NCBI RefSeq assembly: GCF_025465945.1 | Contig: NZ_JANLNW010000035.1 | Coordinates: 62,001 to 126,000, forward strand | DNA length: 64,000 nt | Direction: 5' to 3' | Source of the DNA: Pseudomonas sp. 6D_7.1_Bac1 | Lineage (GTDB): Bacteria; Pseudomonadota; Gammaproteobacteria; Pseudomonadales; Pseudomonadaceae | Part shown: positions 38,879-48,104 of the stretch, one piece after another | Position numbering within the stretch: the first letter of the stretch is position 1 | How the letters are laid out: the number at the start of each line of letters is the position of its first letter | The notes under the pieces: generated by a model | What the model was told of the DNA's origin: nothing | The model's input: only the letters and a program-made list of their open reading frames with translations | The model's database searches: none | Translations under genes and position numbers: made by a program

Positions 38879-39466
38879 ATGTTTGTACGCTTTTCGTTCC
38901 TCGCCGTGGTCGCCCTTCTGGCCAGCGGCTGCGCCAACAACTCGCCGGTTCTGGGCGGTAAAAACATCGGTTACGGCGACAGCAAGGCTGTTGAGCTGGT
39001 GACCAACGAGTTCGGTTCCACTGACCTGCAAATGATCGCGGAGTCCATGACCCGTTCTCTGGCCCAGTCCGGCATCTTGCAGGGCCGCCCGGTCGTGCAG
39101 GTCTATGACGTGAAGAACAAGACCAGCGAATACATCGATACTCGCGAAATCACCACCAGCATCAAGACTCAGCTGATGAAGTCCGGCACCGCCCGTTTTG
39201 CCAGCGACAACACCGCGATGCAGAGCCAGGTCGACCAGCTCAAGCTGCAAAACCAGAGCGGCCTGTACAAGAAAGGCACCGTGGCCAAGACCGGCAACAT
39301 GGTCGCTGCCAAATACCGTCTTGAAGGTTCGATCAGCTCGATCGTCAAACGCAGCAGCGATTACAAGGACGTTTTCTACAAGTTCAGCCTGCAGTTGATC
39401 GACGTTGAAAGCGGCCTGGCCGAGTGGATGGACGAGAAAGAGATCCGCAAAACCACGGAGCGTTAA
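38879..39466 (+). CDS. lpoB: LpoB-type penicillin-binding protein activator lipoprotein
   Basis: The 195-residue lipoprotein has lipobox LLASGC with Cys18. It lacks the long disordered Pro-rich linker of E. coli LpoB. The globular domain includes GYGDSKAVELVTNEFGSTDL, TREITTSIKTQLMKSGTARF and YRLEGSISSIVKRSSDYKDV, typical of the LpoB/CsgG-like fold. E. coli LpoB activates PBP1b from the outer membrane. In P. aeruginosa that role is played by the unrelated LpoP, so this protein may have another partner. Confidence 0.85.
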   Translation: MFVRFSFLAVVALLASGCANNSPVLGGKNIGYGDSKAVELVTNEFGSTDLQMIAESMTRSLAQSGILQGRPVVQVYDVKNKTSEYIDTREITTSIKTQLMKSGTARFASDNTAMQSQVDQLKLQNQSGLYKKGTVAKTGNMVAAKYRLEGSISSIVKRSSDYKDVFYKFSLQLIDVESGLAEWMDEKEIRKTTER

Positions 39467-39469
39467 GCA

Positions 39470-40213
39470 ATGCGTGCATGGATTGGCATCATGGCCCTGG
39501 CCTGTGCGTTTGGCGCGCAGGCGGCCCCGAAAATTGCGGTGACCGACCTCGCCTACCAAGAGCGGGTGGAACAGTACATCCACATCGTCTCGGCGCAGAG
39601 CAACATGCAGGCGAGCATGTACAACGCCAGTGGTTCGTCGAGCTACAACGAGATCGAGGCCAGCAACAGCTATATCGAGCAAGGCGAACTTCGCAAGTTC
39701 ACCGGCGACATCAAGGGCGAGATTCTCAAGTCCGGGATGTTCCAGCTGGTGCAGGGCACGCCGCACACGGCCACGTCCAAGGAAGACGTCTACGACGTGA
39801 TCAAGCGGATCAAGGCCGGTAACTACAAGGGCGCCGACTATGTGTTGTTCGGCACCCTGTCGGATATCGACTTCACCCGCGACATCACCTCGCTGGCCAA
39901 CACCGACAGCTATTCGGCGATTCTCGGCCTGAGCCTGGTGGCAGACTTCAGTCTGATCAACACCCGGACGTTTGAAATCACTTCGGCGTTCACCGCCATG
40001 GGTGACGGCCAGGACACCAAACTGGTCAACAGCCAGGATGTCAAAGTCTCGCTGAACCGCCCACGGGTGGTGCGTGACGTGTCCAAGTCGCTGGGTGAGG
40101 ACGTGGCCCGTCAGTTGGGCGAGCAACTCGGTCGCGACGCTCAGCAGCAGCCGGGGCAAGCGCCACTGCGCAATAACCTGCCGCAGGATACGGCGCCGGT
40201 TATTCTGCGCTGA
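39470..40213 (+). CDS. CsgG/LpoB-like periplasmic protein
   Basis: The 247-residue protein has a signal peptide without lipobox (MRAWIGIMALACAFGAQAA), followed by PKIAVTDLAYQERVEQYIHI. The central part GDIKGEILKSGMFQLVQGTP and YKGADYVLFGTLSDIDFTRD corresponds to the LpoB/CsgG core, so it is probably a paralogue of the preceding LpoB. The C-terminal tail is Gln/Pro-rich. The gene starts three bases after the lpoB stop, and a strong terminator follows, closing the four-gene cluster. Confidence 0.78.
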   Translation: MRAWIGIMALACAFGAQAAPKIAVTDLAYQERVEQYIHIVSAQSNMQASMYNASGSSSYNEIEASNSYIEQGELRKFTGDIKGEILKSGMFQLVQGTPHTATSKEDVYDVIKRIKAGNYKGADYVLFGTLSDIDFTRDITSLANTDSYSAILGLSLVADFSLINTRTFEITSAFTAMGDGQDTKLVNSQDVKVSLNRPRVVRDVSKSLGEDVARQLGEQLGRDAQQQPGQAPLRNNLPQDTAPVILR

Positions 40214-40231
40214 GCAACCTGCGCGGGAACG

Positions 40232-40264
40232 AAAAAGGCGACCTCTTGAGGTCGCCTTTTTTTG
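40232..40264 (+). terminator. Intrinsic terminator of the lipoprotein cluster
   Basis: Stem AAGGCGACCTC / GAGGTCGCCTT with a short loop and a run of seven T. A-run on the left makes it usable by the convergent lysE-type gene. Confidence 0.94.
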
Positions 40265-40277
40265 TGCCTTACGGGTA

Positions 40278-40910
40278 TTACACCGCGGCTCTACGGATGG
40301 TTGCCAGCAGCCCGGCGGCACCAATGAACAACCCGGCAAACGTGCGATTCATGCGGCGCTGCTGCTTGGGGGTGCGCAGCAAGCGCAGCACTTTGGACGC
40401 AAGGCCGGTGTAACCCGCCATCACGATCAGGTCGACGCAGATCATGGTCACGCCAAGGATCAGGTACTGCGCCACCAGCGGCGCGTGTGGGTCGATGAAC
40501 TGCGGCAGCACCGCGAGCATGAACACCAGCGCCTTGGGGTTGCTGATATTGACCAAAAAGCCGCGAAACACCAGCGCCAGCGGTTTGCCGATAGGCCGAA
40601 TGGCCGCGTCATCACTCATGTCACTGGGCAGTGCGCGCCATTGCTTGACCGCCAGATACACCAGGTACGCCACGCCAAACCATTTGATCGCGTAGAAAGC
40701 CGTGGCCGAGGTGGCGAGGATCGCGCCCACACCGGCAGCGACAATCGCAATCTGCATCGCCAGACCCAGTTGCAGACCCAGGGCGTTCCAGTAGCCGCGC
40801 CAGAAACCGTACTGCAAGCCGCAGGACATCGACGCAATGGCGCCGGCGCCCGGGGAAAGACTGATCACCCAGCAGGCGGCAAAAAACGCCAGCCATGTCT
40901 CAAGCACCAT
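40278..40910 (-). CDS. LysE/RhtB family amino-acid exporter
   Basis: The 210-residue membrane protein has six hydrophobic segments and family motifs SLSPGAGAIASMSCGLQYGF near the N-terminus and RGFLVNISNPKALVFMLAVL in the middle. These match the RhtB branch (homoserine/threonine-type export), but substrate cannot be read from sequence. Convergent with the lipoprotein cluster. The following 190 bases up to the ABC-F gene hold nothing I recognise. Confidence 0.92.
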   Translation of the reverse strand: MVLETWLAFFAACWVISLSPGAGAIASMSCGLQYGFWRGYWNALGLQLGLAMQIAIVAAGVGAILATSATAFYAIKWFGVAYLVYLAVKQWRALPSDMSDDAAIRPIGKPLALVFRGFLVNISNPKALVFMLAVLPQFIDPHAPLVAQYLILGVTMICVDLIVMAGYTGLASKVLRLLRTPKQQRRMNRTFAGLFIGAAGLLATIRRAAV

Positions 40911-41100
40911 CGCACACCTCGACTCAGACTCGTTATAGACGTCTAAGCTAATGCGCTGGCCTGCGAATGACTACCGATTTTTTGCAGGAAAGCAGCCCCG
41001 CCGACCAGCGCTACCGGCACTTGGCTACTTTTCGAAGCCACCCGAAGGCAACACGTCGAACGCAGGATTTGCAGACCGAGCCACAACGGCTCGGCCTCCA

Positions 41101-43011
<1,911 letters not shown>

Positions 43012-43061
43012 AATGGCGGCGGAGTCTACCAGCTTCGCTCGCAACTGGCGCGAGTAGCACT

Positions 43062-43526
43062 ATGTCCTCTGACCTGTGGAGCTTTTCCCTCACCCTCTAC
43101 ACCCGACCGGGTGTTGAAGACGCCTGCCTGAAGCTGCAAGCAGCCGGGGCCAACGTTTGCCTGCTGCTGTGCGCAGCCTGGCTCGGACAGCGCGGCGTGA
43201 GGTGCAATGCGCAACGCCTGCAACAACTCCAGCACCTGGCCGGGCCGTGGCATACGGAAGTCGTGCAACCGCTTCGACAACTGCGTACGCAGTGGAAGGC
43301 CGCTGCCCTCGACGACGAGGAACTGAACACGTTACGTGGGCAAATCAAGGCTCTGGAGCTGGAAGCGGAGCGGCAACTGTTGTTGCGTCTGGAGAATACG
43401 GCGCGAGCATGGCCGGAGGGTCAAGCCAAAGACTTGGCCGTTTGGCTGGAAGGATTGGCAGCGAGCGCCGCCAACCTGAACCGCGACGCGCTGCATCAGC
43501 TGCGCGTCGCGGTGACCGGCACTTAA
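43062..43526 (+). CDS. TIGR02444 family protein
   Basis: The 154-residue protein starts MSSDLWSFSLTLYTRPGVED and contains CLKLQAAGANVCLLLCAAWL and the helical stretch LNTLRGQIKALELEAERQLL. This matches TIGR02444, a helical family of unknown function found next to algP and the ABC-F gene in pseudomonads. Divergent from the ABC-F gene; the stop overlaps the stop of algP by three bases. Confidence 0.9.
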   Translation: MSSDLWSFSLTLYTRPGVEDACLKLQAAGANVCLLLCAAWLGQRGVRCNAQRLQQLQHLAGPWHTEVVQPLRQLRTQWKAAALDDEELNTLRGQIKALELEAERQLLLRLENTARAWPEGQAKDLAVWLEGLAASAANLNRDALHQLRVAVTGT

Positions 43527-44521
43527 GAAGCGCTGGTTGGGGTGCTGGTCGTGCTTGCGGCAGCTGCCGGTGCAGGCGAAGCGGCTGGAGCTGGCGAAGC
43601 AGCCGGTGCCGGCGTCGCAGGCTTGGCGGCCGCAGGTGCGGTTGCCGGTTTTGCAGCCGCGGGCTTGGCGACGGCAGGTTTAGCCGCGACTGGTTTTTTC
43701 ACTGCTGGCCTGGCAGCAGGTTTCGCAGCAGCGGGTTTGGCCGCGCTGGAGGTCGCAGGTTTGGCTGCTGGCTTGACCGGTGCTTTGGCAACTGCGGGTT
43801 TGGCCACTGGCTTGGCGGCAGGTTTTGCAGCAACCGGTTTAGCGGCTGGCTTGGTAGCCGGCTTGGCCGCAGCGGTTTTCGCTGCTGGTTTGGCAGCAGG
43901 TTTTGCCGCGGCGGTTTTCGCGACTGCAGTTTTGGCTACGGGCTTGGCGGCAGCTGGTTTAGCAGCGGTCGATTTGGCAGCCGGTTTAGCGGCGCTGGCA
44001 GCAGCTGGTTTTTTCGCGGCAGGTTTAGCTGCTGCTTTCGCTGGAGCCTTGGCCGGCGCTTTGGCAGCGACCGGTTTGGCAGCTGGTTTTTTCGCGGCGA
44101 CAGCGGTGGCTGGCTTGGCCGAACGCAGGGTCAGCGTTTTGCCGACAGCCTCTTTCACACGACCAATACCCTGGGCCAGTTTCAGGCTTTCCTGGGCATC
44201 GCGCTTGAGTTGCAAAATATAGCTGCGCGTCTCGGACTGACGATCCTTGAGCGCATCGAGCAGATCTTCAAGTTCTTGTACCGCATCTTTGGCCTTGGCT
44301 TGCGCCTTGGCTTTGCCGGCCGCCGCAGCGTCCTGCAATTTGGTGCGGGAATTGTGCAGTTTTTCCTGTGCTTTTCCGCGCTGCTTTTCCAGCTTGGCGA
44401 GCAGTTTTTCAGCATCAGCCAAGGCTTGGGAACAAGCGTTTTCCAAATGCTCGAGCAAGCTGCCCGACAGCTGATGGAGTAAGTGCAACGGAGTATTTAC
44501 AGGCTTCTTATTGGCCGACAT
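43523..44521 (-). CDS. algP: Histone H1-like regulator AlgP
   Basis: The 332-residue protein has a helical N-terminal domain of about 130 residues (SGSLLEHLENACSQALADAE). A basic, low-complexity tail made of Lys-Pro-Ala-Ala units follows, ending in an alanine/proline/threonine-rich tip. In P. aeruginosa AlgP (AlgR3) is a histone-like protein affecting algD transcription for alginate. The ATG follows AGGAGGTAAACC, a near-perfect ribosome-binding site. The position beside algQ matches P. aeruginosa. The tail is prone to repeat-number change. Confidence 0.94.
   Translation of the reverse strand: MSANKKPVNTPLHLLHQLSGSLLEHLENACSQALADAEKLLAKLEKQRGKAQEKLHNSRTKLQDAAAAGKAKAQAKAKDAVQELEDLLDALKDRQSETRSYILQLKRDAQESLKLAQGIGRVKEAVGKTLTLRSAKPATAVAAKKPAAKPVAAKAPAKAPAKAAAKPAAKKPAAASAAKPAAKSTAAKPAAAKPVAKTAVAKTAAAKPAAKPAAKTAAAKPATKPAAKPVAAKPAAKPVAKPAVAKAPVKPAAKPATSSAAKPAAAKPAARPAVKKPVAAKPAVAKPAAAKPATAPAAAKPATPAPAASPAPAASPAPAAAASTTSTPTSAS
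43560..44105. repeat. Degenerate KPAA-coding repeat tract within algP
   Basis: About 45 imperfect 12-base units encoding variants of Lys-Pro-Ala-Ala/Ala-Ala-Lys-Pro. Near-identical units are clustered, which favours slippage or recombination. Reading the other strand gives an Ala/Gly-rich shadow frame. Confidence 0.85.
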
Positions 44522-44713
44522 GGTTTACCTCCTGGCTGACGTGAGTGCGGCTCATACTAGACCTCTGCTGCTACTGCCGCTAGGGCATGTTGACAGTATC
44601 GAATGCTGTGCGTTGCACCAAATTGAAAATGTTCTGCACGCACATCAAAGCAGTTCACCGGTCACGGCATTCTCACTGGCATAATCCTGTGCATCTCAGG
44701 CTGGAGAGCGCCC

Positions 44714-45379
44714 ATGTCGCGTTACCTTTTTTTACCCTTGTGCGTGTTTTTTTCGTTGGCTCATGCTGCGGAAAAAGCCACGGAAAATGACGCCCATGAT
44801 CTCGCCTACAGCCTCGGTGCAAGTCTGGGCGAACGTCTTCGCCTGGAGGTTCCCGACCTGCAAATCCAGGCATTGGTGGAAGGTTTGCAGCAGGCGTATC
44901 AAGGCAAGCCACTGGCGCTGAAAGATCAGCAGATCGAGCAGATCCTGGCCGAGCACGAAGCGCAAGTTGCCGAGCAGCCCGCCATACCGCAAAGCGAAGT
45001 TGCCCTGGACAAGGAACAACGCTTTCTGACGGCTGAAAAGGCAAAGCCCGGGGTTCGCGAACTGGCGGATGGCATCCTGCTGACCGAGCTGGTCGCGGGT
45101 AACGGCGCCAAGGCCGGCCCCAATGGCAAGGTGCAGGTTCGCTACATTGGCAGACTCCCCGACGGCACCGTGTTCGATCAGAACAGTCAGGCGCAATGGT
45201 TCAGCCTCGACAGCGTGATCAGTGGCTGGCGCAGCGCACTGCAACAGATGCCAGTGGGTGCGAAATGGCGCCTGGTGATTCCATCCGCGCAAGCCTACGG
45301 TGCCGATGGCGCGGGGGACCTGATCGCGCCCTTCACACCTCTGGTTTTTGAAATCGAATTACTCGGCGCTACTGGCTGA
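44714..45379 (+). CDS. FKBP-type peptidyl-prolyl cis-trans isomerase, periplasmic
   Basis: The 221-residue protein has a signal peptide (MSRYLFLPLCVFFSLAHAAE). An FKBP N-terminal dimerisation segment follows (DLAYSLGASLGERLRLEVPD, helical to about residue 110). The catalytic FKBP domain then shows VQVRYIGRLPDGTVFDQNSQ, LDSVISGWRSALQQMPVGAK and LVIPSAQAYGADGAGDLIAP. It resembles FkpA/FklB-type folding helpers. The position between algP and algQ matches P. aeruginosa. Confidence 0.93.
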   Translation: MSRYLFLPLCVFFSLAHAAEKATENDAHDLAYSLGASLGERLRLEVPDLQIQALVEGLQQAYQGKPLALKDQQIEQILAEHEAQVAEQPAIPQSEVALDKEQRFLTAEKAKPGVRELADGILLTELVAGNGAKAGPNGKVQVRYIGRLPDGTVFDQNSQAQWFSLDSVISGWRSALQQMPVGAKWRLVIPSAQAYGADGAGDLIAPFTPLVFEIELLGATG

Positions 45380-45395
45380 GCAATCGCCCAAACGA

Positions 45396-45421
45396 AAAAC
45401 GGCGCGCAGCGCGCACCGTTT
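45396..45421. terminator. Hairpin between the FKBP gene and algQ
   Basis: Stem AACGGCGCGC / GCGCACCGTT with one mismatch, preceded by an A-run; the T-run on the plus strand is short. Likely a terminator for the convergent genes. Confidence 0.6.
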
Positions 45422-45448
45422 CAGGGATCTTTTACTACAAGGGGGAAC

Positions 45449-45907
45449 TCAGGCTTGAACCGGAGCCTCTTGTTTGTGAGCGGTGTGAAGCACCTCGATC
45501 AAGCAATCTTCCAATTCGAAGCGCTCATGCAGCAAGCCACCCAGCTCTTTGAATTTCTCCGCGACGCACTTGCCTTCATCGCAGAGATCGTTGAAAGCCA
45601 GTAGCTTCTCGGTGATCACGTCGATGCGCGGGTAAATGGTTTCGGCCAATTCAAGCCCGCGCGTGTCACCGAACGCCTTGGCTTCGCCCGTCAGTTGTTC
45701 GTAGATTTCGAAATGGCCGGCAGAGACGTAATCGACCAGGACACCACAGAACTCCTGCAACGGCTTGCGGTTTTCGCCTAGGGCCTCAGGCTTGGCGCCG
45801 AGAGCATCATAGGCTCGAACCAGTTCGTGACGCTCCTGCAACCAACGATCGATCAGCAGATGCACTCCACCCCAGCGTTCCTGAGCATTCTGACAACTTT
45901 CGAGCAT
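45449..45907 (-). CDS. algQ: Anti-sigma-70 regulator AlgQ (Rsd/AlgQ family)
   Basis: The 152-residue all-helical protein starts [20 protein letters not shown], followed by [17 protein letters not shown] and [20 protein letters not shown], all typical of Rsd/AlgQ. It binds region 4 of the housekeeping sigma factor. In P. aeruginosa it affects alginate and siderophore expression. GGGAAGAGAGATCACC provides its ribosome-binding site. dsbB lies upstream on the same strand after about 175 bases that contain a perfect hairpin. Confidence 0.94.
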   Translation of the reverse strand: MLESCQNAQERWGGVHLLIDRWLQERHELVRAYDALGAKPEALGENRKPLQEFCGVLVDYVSAGHFEIYEQLTGEAKAFGDTRGLELAETIYPRIDVITEKLLAFNDLCDEGKCVAEKFKELGGLLHERFELEDCLIEVLHTAHKQEAPVQA

Positions 45908-46013
45908 GGTGATCTCTCTTCCCTTATGGGTAATGCCGCCCGCACTCGCCGCATGACTTGAAGATCAAGATTTGGCCAGGCAGAGCACCATTGAGCAACA
46001 ATTCCAATGATAC

Positions 46014-46037
46014 GTGCGGGCCAGATTATGCCCGCAC
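46014..46037. other. Perfect hairpin between dsbB and algQ
   Basis: GTGCGGGC-CAGATTAT-GCCCGCAC, an eight-base perfect stem with no T-run on either strand. It could be a weak terminator, an mRNA-stabilising structure or a regulator site. Confidence 0.5.
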
Positions 46038-46082
46038 GCCAACAGCTTCAAGGTACGCAGGAGATAAAGTTCATACAAGTGT

Positions 46083-46634
46083 TTAATCACCCACCCTGCC
46101 CCGGTGCGACGACTCGCCGCCGGGCGGTCGCTGATAGGCGTACCAGGCAAGCTGCACGATCTGATAAGCCCCGAGAATTGTCACCGCGACAAAAAACAAC
46201 AGACTCCACTCGGGGATGCTCAGGTCGAACAGCGTCCAGGAAATTTCCGCGCAGTCTGCGGTTCCGTTGAATAGCCGTTTCACAACATACAACCAGGGCA
46301 TGTTTGCAAACAGACCTTCCAGGCCGTGAGAGCACCCCGACACCTGTTGAGCCGGATCGCTTTGCAGTACCACATGGCGCCACGCCGTCACCATTCCCGC
46401 CAGGCTGCTGAACAGGCTCAGTAGCCAATACAGTAAACAGCCCAGGCGCCTGGGCCCGTGCAGCGCGGCAATCACGCAGACGCTCGTGAACAGCGCCAGA
46501 AAAAATCGCTGCAACAGGCACAGCCCGCACGGCTTGAGCCCGATTGCGTACTCCAGATAGTACGAAGCGCCCAAGGCCAGGGCACCCGCGATGAAAGCCA
46601 TGAAAAACAAGGAGCGTGTGCTGGCCAAAGACAT
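46083..46634 (-). CDS. dsbB: Disulfide bond formation protein B (DsbB/DsbH type)
   Basis: The 183-residue inner-membrane protein has four hydrophobic segments. It reoxidises DsbA and passes electrons to quinones. The first periplasmic loop bears CGLC in GLKPCGLCLLQRFF. The second loop has Cys in VSGCSHGLEGLFANMP and ADCAEISWTLF. Pseudomonads usually encode a second DsbB elsewhere; this locus corresponds to dsbH of P. aeruginosa. The region upstream carries paired palindromes. Confidence 0.93.
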   Translation of the reverse strand: MSLASTRSLFFMAFIAGALALGASYYLEYAIGLKPCGLCLLQRFFLALFTSVCVIAALHGPRRLGCLLYWLLSLFSSLAGMVTAWRHVVLQSDPAQQVSGCSHGLEGLFANMPWLYVVKRLFNGTADCAEISWTLFDLSIPEWSLLFFVAVTILGAYQIVQLAWYAYQRPPGGESSHRGRVGD

Positions 46635-46725
46635 GGCTTATCCGTAACAGAAGAGACAGGCAGTTACGGTAGAGGAAAGCCCTCTGGCCTTTCAAGGCAA
46701 GGCAGCGTGGAGACTTCGCCACAGG

Positions 46726-46743
46726 TGTAGGGAATTCCCGACA
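46726..46743. promoter_or_regulatory. Palindromic site A upstream of dsbB
   Basis: TGTAGGGAATTCCCGACA, an 18-base palindrome with one mismatched pair and the perfect core GGGAATTCCC. On the minus strand it reads TGTCGGGAATTCCCTACA, like site B. Confidence 0.5.
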
Positions 46744-46770
46744 GAAGAGACAGGACCAAATGCAGTTTCT

Positions 46771-46788
46771 TGTAAGAAACCGCCTACA
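46771..46788. promoter_or_regulatory. Palindromic site B upstream of dsbB (GacA-box-like)
   Basis: TGTAAGAAACCGCCTACA, matching 11 of 12 fixed positions of the GacA upstream-activation sequence TGTAAG-N6-CTTACA. It lies exactly 45 bases from site A and overlaps a perfect GTTTCTT-GT-AAGAAAC repeat. Confidence 0.45.
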
Positions 46789-46823
46789 CCCAGCAGGACA
46801 GGGAAGCGTTTCGCAATAGGCAA

Positions 46824-46857
46824 ACGGCCGGATCGTCTGCCTGGGCGACCCGGCCGT
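46824..46857 (-). terminator. Hairpin after hemY
   Basis: Stem ACGGCCGG(A/G)TCG / CGA(C/T)CCGGCCGT of 12 pairs with one G-U type wobble, starting nine bases after the hemY stop. The T-run is weak. Confidence 0.6.
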
Positions 46858-46865
46858 CGTGCACC

Positions 46866-48104
46866 TTACGCCCGCGCAGGCACTGGCAAAGGCGAGGCCA
46901 GCAGGCGCTTGTCCAGCAGGCCCAGGCCTTCCTGGAAGAGTTGATTACTACGCTCGGTATCACCCAGCTGAGCCAGCAGGCGTGCGAGCTCGGCACAGGC
47001 CTCGGGGTTACGCTGAGCACGCAGGCTGCTTTCCAGATAGTCCCGCGCCTTGCCCCACAGGCTGCTTTGCAAACACAACCGCCCCAGCGTCAGCAGCAAG
47101 CTTGGGTCCCCGGGATGGTCCTTCAACCAACCCTCGGCCGTTTGCAGTTGCCGCGCCGGGTCGCTGCCACGCAGCAAGCCATACAGCCGCGCCAGATGGC
47201 TGTCATATTTACGCTTGAGCGCCCCACGCAGAACGTCCTCGGCCTCGACCTCCGCACCCAATTGTCGCAACTGTTCGGCATAGGCCAGCACCAGCTGCGG
47301 CTCTTGGCGTTGAGCGGATGTCAGTTGTTGCCAGGCACGATTGAGCGCCTGCAAACCAACGGCGCCGTCTTCCTCCCGGCGAGCGGCCAATGTGAGGTTT
47401 TCACCCCAGGCCCGACGTTCCAGCTCCGCCAGCTCGCTGGTCGGCAAAACCTTGTCCTTGCGCAATTCAGGCAACAGGCGAATGACCGCCGACCAGTCGC
47501 CGCGCTGCGCAAGCAAACGTTGCAACTGACGCAAGACCTGAACGCTGTGAGGATGGCGTTCGTGCATGGCCTGAAGGGTTGTCAGCGCACCGTCGGTATC
47601 ACCACGGTCAGTCTGTAACTGCGCGTGACTCAAGGCAATCGCCAACTCGGCCTGAGGCTGACGCTCCAGCGCACGCTCCAGCAGGCTGTCACTTTCGTCA
47701 TAGTGGCCCTGCTCGTTCGCCGCTCGTGCCGCCCCCAGGTAATAGAGCAACGGCTGGCGTTCGGCTTCAGCGGCGCGAGACAAGTGACGCTGAGCGCTGG
47801 CCCAACGACCTTCAGCGAGGTCCAACTGACCGTGCTCGATCGCCACTTGCACACGACGACTGCGGTTGCGGTTCGACCATGGGTTGACCACACCACTGGA
47901 GGTGGTCACCAGCTCGATCAGCATCTTGATCCCCCACAGCACCAGCCAGATCACCGCCACCAGTGCCAGGGTCGCCCACAGGCTCGACTCGTAGCGGAAG
48001 GTCTTGTAGGCGATCAGTACGTAACCCGAGTGCTGGGCGATGGCCAACCCGAGCGCCCCGGCGGCGGCAATGACCAAAAAAACAATCACATAAAGTCGCT
48101 TCAT
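46866..48104 (-). CDS. hemY: HemY, heme biosynthesis-associated TPR membrane protein
   Basis: The 412-residue protein has two N-terminal membrane helices (VIVFLVIAAAGALGLAIAQH and SLWATLALVAVIWLVLWGIK) and then tetratricopeptide repeats such as WASAQRHLSRAAEAERQPLL and LLERALERQPQAELAIALSH. It belongs to the proteobacterial HemY family, which is encoded in the hemCDX operon and not related to protoporphyrinogen oxidase HemY of Gram-positives. A role as assembly factor for late tetrapyrrole enzymes is likely. Its start overlaps the hemX stop by four bases. Confidence 0.94.
   Translation of the reverse strand: MKRLYVIVFLVIAAAGALGLAIAQHSGYVLIAYKTFRYESSLWATLALVAVIWLVLWGIKMLIELVTTSSGVVNPWSNRNRSRRVQVAIEHGQLDLAEGRWASAQRHLSRAAEAERQPLLYYLGAARAANEQGHYDESDSLLERALERQPQAELAIALSHAQLQTDRGDTDGALTTLQAMHERHPHSVQVLRQLQRLLAQRGDWSAVIRLLPELRKDKVLPTSELAELERRAWGENLTLAARREEDGAVGLQALNRAWQQLTSAQRQEPQLVLAYAEQLRQLGAEVEAEDVLRGALKRKYDSHLARLYGLLRGSDPARQLQTAEGWLKDHPGDPSLLLTLGRLCLQSSLWGKARDYLESSLRAQRNPEACAELARLLAQLGDTERSNQLFQEGLGLLDKRLLASPLPVPARA

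Noticed and set aside
38447..40339. 630-codon minus-strand frame opposite the lipoprotein cluster
   Set aside because: The sense genes have signal peptides, lipoboxes and ribosome-binding sites; the antisense frame has none.
43542..44222. Ala/Gly-rich 226-codon frame opposite algP
   Set aside because: It is the complement of the KPAA repeat tract and has no features of its own.
46740..46754. CTGTCTCTT word resembling the end of Tn5-type elements, read on the minus strand
   Set aside because: Only nine of nineteen bases match and no transposase is nearby.
46771..46860. Possible RsmX/Y/Z-type RNA downstream of the GacA-like box
   Set aside because: Only about three GGA motifs are present and the following hairpin lacks a T-run; it is better explained as the hemY end.
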